A DNA stretch of 40,994 nt from Aequorivita sp. (GTDB lineage Bacteria > Bacteroidota > Bacteroidia > Flavobacteriales > Flavobacteriaceae): assembly GCA_020435825.1 (NCBI GenBank), contig JAGQYY010000002.1, positions 66,191 to 107,184 on the forward strand. The letters run 5' to 3'. The translations under genes and the position numbers were made by a program. Positions 37,211 to 40,994 of this stretch are shown in pieces. Numbering within the stretch: position 1 is the first letter of the stretch; each line of letters opens with the position of its first letter. The notes beneath the pieces are model-generated. The model saw only the letters and a program-made list of their open reading frames with translations, was not told the DNA's origin and searched no databases.

Positions 37211-38389
37211 TTAGATTCTTTCAATTACCATTGCAGAAGCACCGCCACCACCATTGCAGATTGCTGCAGCGCCAATTTTGGCATCGTTTTGTTTTAAAAC
37301 ATTGAGAAGTGTAATCAAAATACGAACTCCACTACAACCAAGCGGATGGCCCAATGAAACTGCACCGCCGTTTACATTTACATTGCTGTCGTTCAATCCC
37401 AAAATTTTCATATTGGCAAGACCCACCACAGCGAATGCCTCGTTGAATTCAAAATAATCTACATCTTTAATATCAATTCCAGCTTTGGAAATAGCTTTTG
37501 GAAGTGCTTTTGCAGGAGCGGTAGTAAACCATTTTGGTTCCTGAGCGGCATCGGCATAACTTTTAATATAAGCCAATGGAGTTAAGCCCAATTCTTTTGC
37601 TTTTGTTTCGCTCATCAAAACCATTGCACCAGCGCCATCATTTATAGTTGAGGCATTTGCTGCAGTAACGGTTCCATCTTTTGTAAAGGCTGGGCGCAAT
37701 GAGGAAATTTTGTCCATCTTTACGTTTTTATATTCTTCGTCTTCGGAAACTATAACTGGTTCCCCGCGGCGTTGTGGTACTTCAACGGGAACAACTTCAT
37801 CCTTGAATTTTCCATCTGCCCAAGCTTTTGCTGAGCGTTCGTATGACTTTATTGCGAAGGCATCTTGGTCTTCCCTGGAAAAATTATATTCAGCGGCACA
37901 AAGATCGGCGCAAGTTCCCATTGCATTGTGGTCATAAGCATCAACCAAACCATCTTTTTGCATTCCATCTGTCAAAGTAGCTGGGCCAAATTTTGTTCCG
38001 TTGCGCATGTGCACATAATGAGGAATATTGCTCATGCTTTCCATTCCACCGGCAACAACAACATCTGCATCGCCAAGTGCGATGGTTTGAGCGGCATGCA
38101 TAACGGCTTTCATTCCAGATGCGCAAACTTTATTAACTGTTGTAGCAGGAACTGAGTTAGATAGTCCAGCTCCTAAAGCAGCTTGTCTTGCGGGAGCTTG
38201 GCCCACACCGGCTTGTACCACATTTCCCATAAAAACTTCCTGAACCAGAGATGGGTCAAGATTTATTTTTTCCATCGCGCCTTTAATTGCTGCGGAACCC
38301 AATTGGGTTGCGGTTAATGAAGAAAGACTTCCCATAAAACTTCCTATTGGGGTTCGGGCTGCGGATACGATAACTACTTTATTGCTCAT
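37211..38389 (-). CDS. Acetyl-CoA C-acetyltransferase (thiolase)
   Basis: Condenses or cleaves acetoacetyl-CoA, 392 residues. The catalytic residues fall at the same numbers as in the Zoogloea biosynthetic thiolase: C89 (NKVCASGMKAV), H348 (SLGHPLGCSG) and C378 (ICNGGGGASAM). Length is also typical. It cannot be told whether it serves mainly synthesis or degradation; the lack of a neighbouring hydroxyacyl-CoA dehydrogenase gene gives no hint. It is first in a two-gene minus-strand unit with the NlpC/P60 gene, divergent from pgpH. Confidence 0.95.
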   Translation of the reverse strand: MSNKVVIVSAARTPIGSFMGSLSSLTATQLGSAAIKGAMEKINLDPSLVQEVFMGNVVQAGVGQAPARQAALGAGLSNSVPATTVNKVCASGMKAVMHAAQTIALGDADVVVAGGMESMSNIPHYVHMRNGTKFGPATLTDGMQKDGLVDAYDHNAMGTCADLCAAEYNFSREDQDAFAIKSYERSAKAWADGKFKDEVVPVEVPQRRGEPVIVSEDEEYKNVKMDKISSLRPAFTKDGTVTAANASTINDGAGAMVLMSETKAKELGLTPLAYIKSYADAAQEPKWFTTAPAKALPKAISKAGIDIKDVDYFEFNEAFAVVGLANMKILGLNDSNVNVNGGAVSLGHPLGCSGVRILITLLNVLKQNDAKIGAAAICNGGGGASAMVIERI

Positions 38390-38469
38390 GCTACTGTTTT
38401 ATATATTTGAAATAAGGACTGCGAAATTACGGATTTCCATCTTAAAAATCAATCTTTGCAAGTATTGGT

Positions 38470-38502
38470 TTTGGGATAACTCGTTCCTTATTTATACCTT
38501 TA
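38470..38502 (+). promoter_or_regulatory. Probable pgpH promoter
   Basis: TTTG (38470-38473), a 21-base spacer and TACCTTTA (38495-38502), one base off TAnnTTTG. Transcription would begin around 38508, 12 bases before the ATG at 38520, supporting that start over longer open-frame alternatives. Confidence 0.5.
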
Positions 38503-38519
38503 CTTTAAGTAATAATTTT

Positions 38520-40565
38520 ATGAAGAACTTTTTTTCTTTGTTCGCCAAAAAACAATCCCTTATTTATAAGGTTTTTCTTTTCATAACTTCTACGCTTTTA
38601 GTAATTTACCTATTGCCGAAAGGCGGTCAGTTTAAATACAATTTCCAGAAAGGAAAACCTTGGCAGTACGAAAACCTGTATGCACCTTTCAGTTTCACTA
38701 TAAAGAAAAATGAAGATACACTCAAGAAAGAGCGGGAAGAAATTCGAGCCAACGCCATTCCATATTTTGAATATGATAGTGGTGTAGAGGCGAATGTTAT
38801 CGAAAATTTCAACAATAATCTTGAAGCCAAATATATTGACAGCCTTTTTAAAACTCCTGAAAAAACGGTTGAGCGATTAGCTAATGTTTTTATTTCTGAT
38901 GTATATAAAAATGGAGTTACTGACGAGATTCACAATTATGACAATGATAGGTTAATTTACCTTAAAAAAGGGAAAGAGATAGAAGAACGCAACTATTCAC
39001 AATTATTCAAAAAAGAGAATCTGAACAAAAAGGTCCGGGAGTTCGTTGAGAAGAATAATGTTGAAGATGTCCAGGTACTCCTTTACAATATTATGAATGA
39101 GGTTTTTGAGCCAAACGTAAAGTTGAATTCAAAGCTTACTGAGGCATCTATAGACGCTGAAATAAAAGCACTTAACCCAAATCGTGGAATCATTGAAAAA
39201 GGAGGACGTATTATCGCAAAAGGCGAAGTGGTTGAAGGCGATAAGTTTCAAATCCTAGAATCGTTGAAAGCTGAGTTTCAAAGTCAGATTTGGAGTAAAA
39301 ATAACTATCTCTGGCTTTTGGTTGGATACTCTTTGTTAGTGTCCTTAGTGTTTTTAATGCTTTTCCTCTTTTTGAAAAATTATAGACCATATATATATAG
39401 CAACAACACAAAGGTAACCTTTATATTTTTCAATATATTTTTGATGGTTTTCCTAACTACACTTGTGCTGAAGGTTCATTCCGATTATGTATATGTGGTG
39501 CCAATATGTATTTTGCCACTTATACTAAAAGCCTTTTTTGACCCACGTGTTGGTTTATTTGTTCACGTTTTAACCATTCTATTGCTTGGGTTTATTGTCC
39601 CGAACAGTTTTGAATATATGTTTCTTCAGTTTATAGCAGGGATTGTAACCATTCTTACCGTATCAGAATTATATAAAAGAGCAAACTTGTTTATATCTGT
39701 GGGACAGATAACGCTCATATATATTCTGGGATACTTTGCTTTTTTTGTGATTCAGGAAGGAAATATACAGACACTGCAATGGGAAAATTTCGGATATTTT
39801 ATACTTTGCGGTTTGGCAACCCTTTTTGCCCATCCGCTGATTTATTTTTATGAAAAAATCTTTGGATTGGTTTCGGACGTTTCGCTGCTGGAATTGAGCG
39901 ATACAAATTCAAAGTTATTGAAAGAACTATCAAACAAAGCTCCGGGGACTTTTCACCATTCGTTGAACGTAGCAAATTTAGCAGAAGCTTCTGCTAACGA
40001 AATTGGGGCTAATAGTATGTTGGTTCGCGTGGGTGCACTTTATCACGATATAGGAAAAATGTTAAACCCAACTATGTTTACTGAAAACCAAGCTAACTCA
40101 ATTAATTCGCATAATGAACTTGACCCAAAGGAAAGTGCCCAAATTATTATTGATCACGTAATAAAAGGAATAGAAATAGCCAGAAAGAATAATTTGCCCG
40201 ATCGGGTCATTGATTTTATCAGAACCCACCATGGAACAAGTTTGGTCTATTATTTTTATAAAAAAGAGCGGGAACAACAAGGAGAGGCTAATAAGGAAGA
40301 TTTTATATATCCCGGACCGATTCCCTTTTCAAAAGAGACCGCGATTTTGATGATGGCAGATAGTGTAGAGGCTGCAAGCAAAAGTTTAAAAGAGCCATCC
40401 TCCACAATAATAGATGAGTTTGTTGAAAAGATAATCAACAATCAAATGGCACAGGGACAGTTTTTGAACGCGAACATTACTTTTAAGGAAATTGAAATGA
40501 TAAAGAAAGTTTTAAAAAAGAAATTGAACAATATTTACCACTTAAGGGTTGAGTATCCTGAATAA
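38520..40565 (+). CDS. pgpH: PgpH-type cyclic-di-AMP phosphodiesterase (7TM-HD)
   Basis: Membrane phosphodiesterase, 681 residues from the ATG at 38520. Order: a transmembrane helix near the N-terminus (KVFLFITSTLLVIYLLP); a large extracytoplasmic 7TMR-HDED-like domain (about 40-270); seven transmembrane segments (about 270-450); and a cytoplasmic HD domain with H479/H480 (FHHSLNVANLAEA) and the HD pair H509-D510 (LYHDIGKM). The pattern matches YqfF/PgpH enzymes, which break down c-di-AMP. The open frame extends 46 codons upstream into the thiolase gene, but that part has no family match. No cyclase gene lies in the window. Confidence 0.93.
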   Translation: MKNFFSLFAKKQSLIYKVFLFITSTLLVIYLLPKGGQFKYNFQKGKPWQYENLYAPFSFTIKKNEDTLKKEREEIRANAIPYFEYDSGVEANVIENFNNNLEAKYIDSLFKTPEKTVERLANVFISDVYKNGVTDEIHNYDNDRLIYLKKGKEIEERNYSQLFKKENLNKKVREFVEKNNVEDVQVLLYNIMNEVFEPNVKLNSKLTEASIDAEIKALNPNRGIIEKGGRIIAKGEVVEGDKFQILESLKAEFQSQIWSKNNYLWLLVGYSLLVSLVFLMLFLFLKNYRPYIYSNNTKVTFIFFNIFLMVFLTTLVLKVHSDYVYVVPICILPLILKAFFDPRVGLFVHVLTILLLGFIVPNSFEYMFLQFIAGIVTILTVSELYKRANLFISVGQITLIYILGYFAFFVIQEGNIQTLQWENFGYFILCGLATLFAHPLIYFYEKIFGLVSDVSLLELSDTNSKLLKELSNKAPGTFHHSLNVANLAEASANEIGANSMLVRVGALYHDIGKMLNPTMFTENQANSINSHNELDPKESAQIIIDHVIKGIEIARKNNLPDRVIDFIRTHHGTSLVYYFYKKEREQQGEANKEDFIYPGPIPFSKETAILMMADSVEAASKSLKEPSSTIIDEFVEKIINNQMAQGQFLNANITFKEIEMIKKVLKKKLNNIYHLRVEYPE

Positions 40566-40713
40566 TTACTTTTTAAATTTTTTTATAATCGTAATATGCT
40601 CAAAAAGAGAGTACTTAAAATTTATGAAAAAAACGTAAAATTTTTGTTGCGTTATAGCATTTATAAAGTTACATTTGCAACCGCATTTTAGGATGATACG
40701 TTCATAAAAAACT

Positions 40714-40797
40714 GGAGAGGTGCCGGAGTGGTAACGGAGCAGATTGCTAATCTGTCGACGGGTAACTGTCGCCAGGGTTCGAATCCCTGTCTCTCCG
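40714..40797 (+). tRNA. tRNA-Ser (anticodon GCU)
   Basis: A complete cloverleaf of 84 bases: acceptor GGAGAGG with TCTCTCC and discriminator G; D-stem CCG/CGG; anticodon stem GCAGA/TCTGT with loop TTGCTAA and anticodon GCT at 40746-40748; long class II variable arm with CGAC/GTCG; T-arm CAGGG-TTCGAAT-CCCTG. CCA is not encoded. It reads AGC and AGU codons. Confidence 0.97.
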
Positions 40798-40818
40798 CGA
40801 TCAAAGAACACTTTGTGA

Positions 40819-40878
40819 CAGTTTTAAGAACAAAAAAAGAGCAAGCTTGCTTAAGTTCTTTTTTTGTTCCTAAAACTG
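40819..40878 (+). terminator. Long terminator hairpin after tRNA-Ser
   Basis: CAGTTTTA (40819-40826) pairs with TAAAACTG (40871-40878) and, after one mismatch, GAACAAAAAAAGA (40828-40840) pairs with TCTTTTTTTGTTC (40857-40869). The loop holds the palindrome GCAAGCTTGC. It is an unusually long stem for a terminator; the T run is inside the 3' arm. Confidence 0.8.
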
Positions 40879-40994
40879 ACAAGGCGCAAAGCGGCTTGAA
40901 GAAGTTATTTGCAGGAAGCGGTTTAAAGGGATCAACGGAGTTAATCCCGAATTTTAGATTTTTTTCTTAAAAATGACAAGGCGCAAAGCGGCTT
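40877..40994. repeat. Direct repeat pair at the window end, 97-bp period
   Basis: The same 21 bases (starting TGACAAGGCGCAAAGC) occur at 40877-40897 and 40974-40994, both preceded by a T run and a CTTAAAA-like word. Between them GGGAT-C-AAC-GGA-GTT-A-ATCCC (40928-40948) forms a hairpin followed by T-rich sequence. The second copy is cut by the window end, so a longer tandem array may continue. Confidence 0.75.

Noticed and set aside
37865-38155. Plus-strand open frame of 96 codons within the thiolase gene
   Set aside because: It is antisense to the thiolase active-site region and has no protein-like pattern.
38382-38519. 46-codon upstream extension of pgpH
   Set aside because: It overlaps the thiolase start, precedes the likely promoter at 38470-38502 and does not belong to the family pattern.

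Overview
The window looks like chromosome from a member of the Flavobacteriaceae (Bacteroidota). The DNA is AT-rich. Several genes are preceded by TAnnTTTG boxes, the -7 element of Bacteroidota promoters. Two secreted proteins end in type IX secretion (T9SS) sorting domains. Na+-NQR genes, a clpC/gyrA divergent pair and several small proteins seen mainly in flavobacteria are present. No phage, transposase, CRISPR array or integrase was found. This is mostly a core chromosomal segment with a few accessory patches.

Layout. 1-2.7 kb: the end of a Na+-translocating NADH:quinone reductase operon (nqrD-nqrE-nqrF). 2.9-7.6 kb: a giant secreted subtilisin-like protease. 7.9-9.0 kb: a YahK-type zinc alcohol dehydrogenase whose stop codon lies inside a heptamer tandem repeat, followed by a 163-bp MITE-like inverted-repeat element. 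9.4-12.3 kb: a TPR sensor histidine kinase and a LuxR-type response regulator, both with non-ATG starts. 12.5-13.2 kb: a DUF1275 membrane protein. 13.5-17.9 kb (minus): a compact phospho-signalling operon of FHA/trypsin-like protease, PP2C phosphatase and Hanks-type Ser/Thr kinase. 18.3-20.0 kb: a Tat-exported flavin amine oxidase, then a 530-bp gap with two strong terminators and two tiny ORFs ahead of a YitT-family protein. 21.4-23.5 kb: a frameshifted small secreted protein and three conserved genes of unknown function. 23.7-25.2 kb: bifunctional NAD(P)HX repair enzyme. 25.3-29.7 kb: TlpA-like lipoprotein, histidine ammonia-lyase, a small T9SS protein and a small unknown protein. 29.8-36.4 kb: clpC (minus) divergent from gyrA plus a periplasmic TPR protein. 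36.4-40.6 kb: NlpC/P60 peptidase, acetyl-CoA acetyltransferase and the PgpH-type c-di-AMP phosphodiesterase. 40.7-41.0 kb: tRNA-Ser(GCU) with a strong terminator and a direct repeat that runs off the window.

How the genes fit together. Most are housekeeping: respiration, metabolite repair, proteolysis, DNA topology, cell-wall recycling and nucleotide signalling. The most system-like accessory part is the three-gene kinase/phosphatase/FHA-protease operon. Two of its proteins have one predicted membrane span each, so it could couple phosphorylation in the cytoplasm to proteolysis outside the inner membrane. The second place worth attention is the 20.2-20.5 kb gap, with a compact promoter/19-codon ORF/terminator unit and a terminator placed directly in front of the yitT-like gene. 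All functional assignments rest on reading motifs in the translated sequence; no database search was run.
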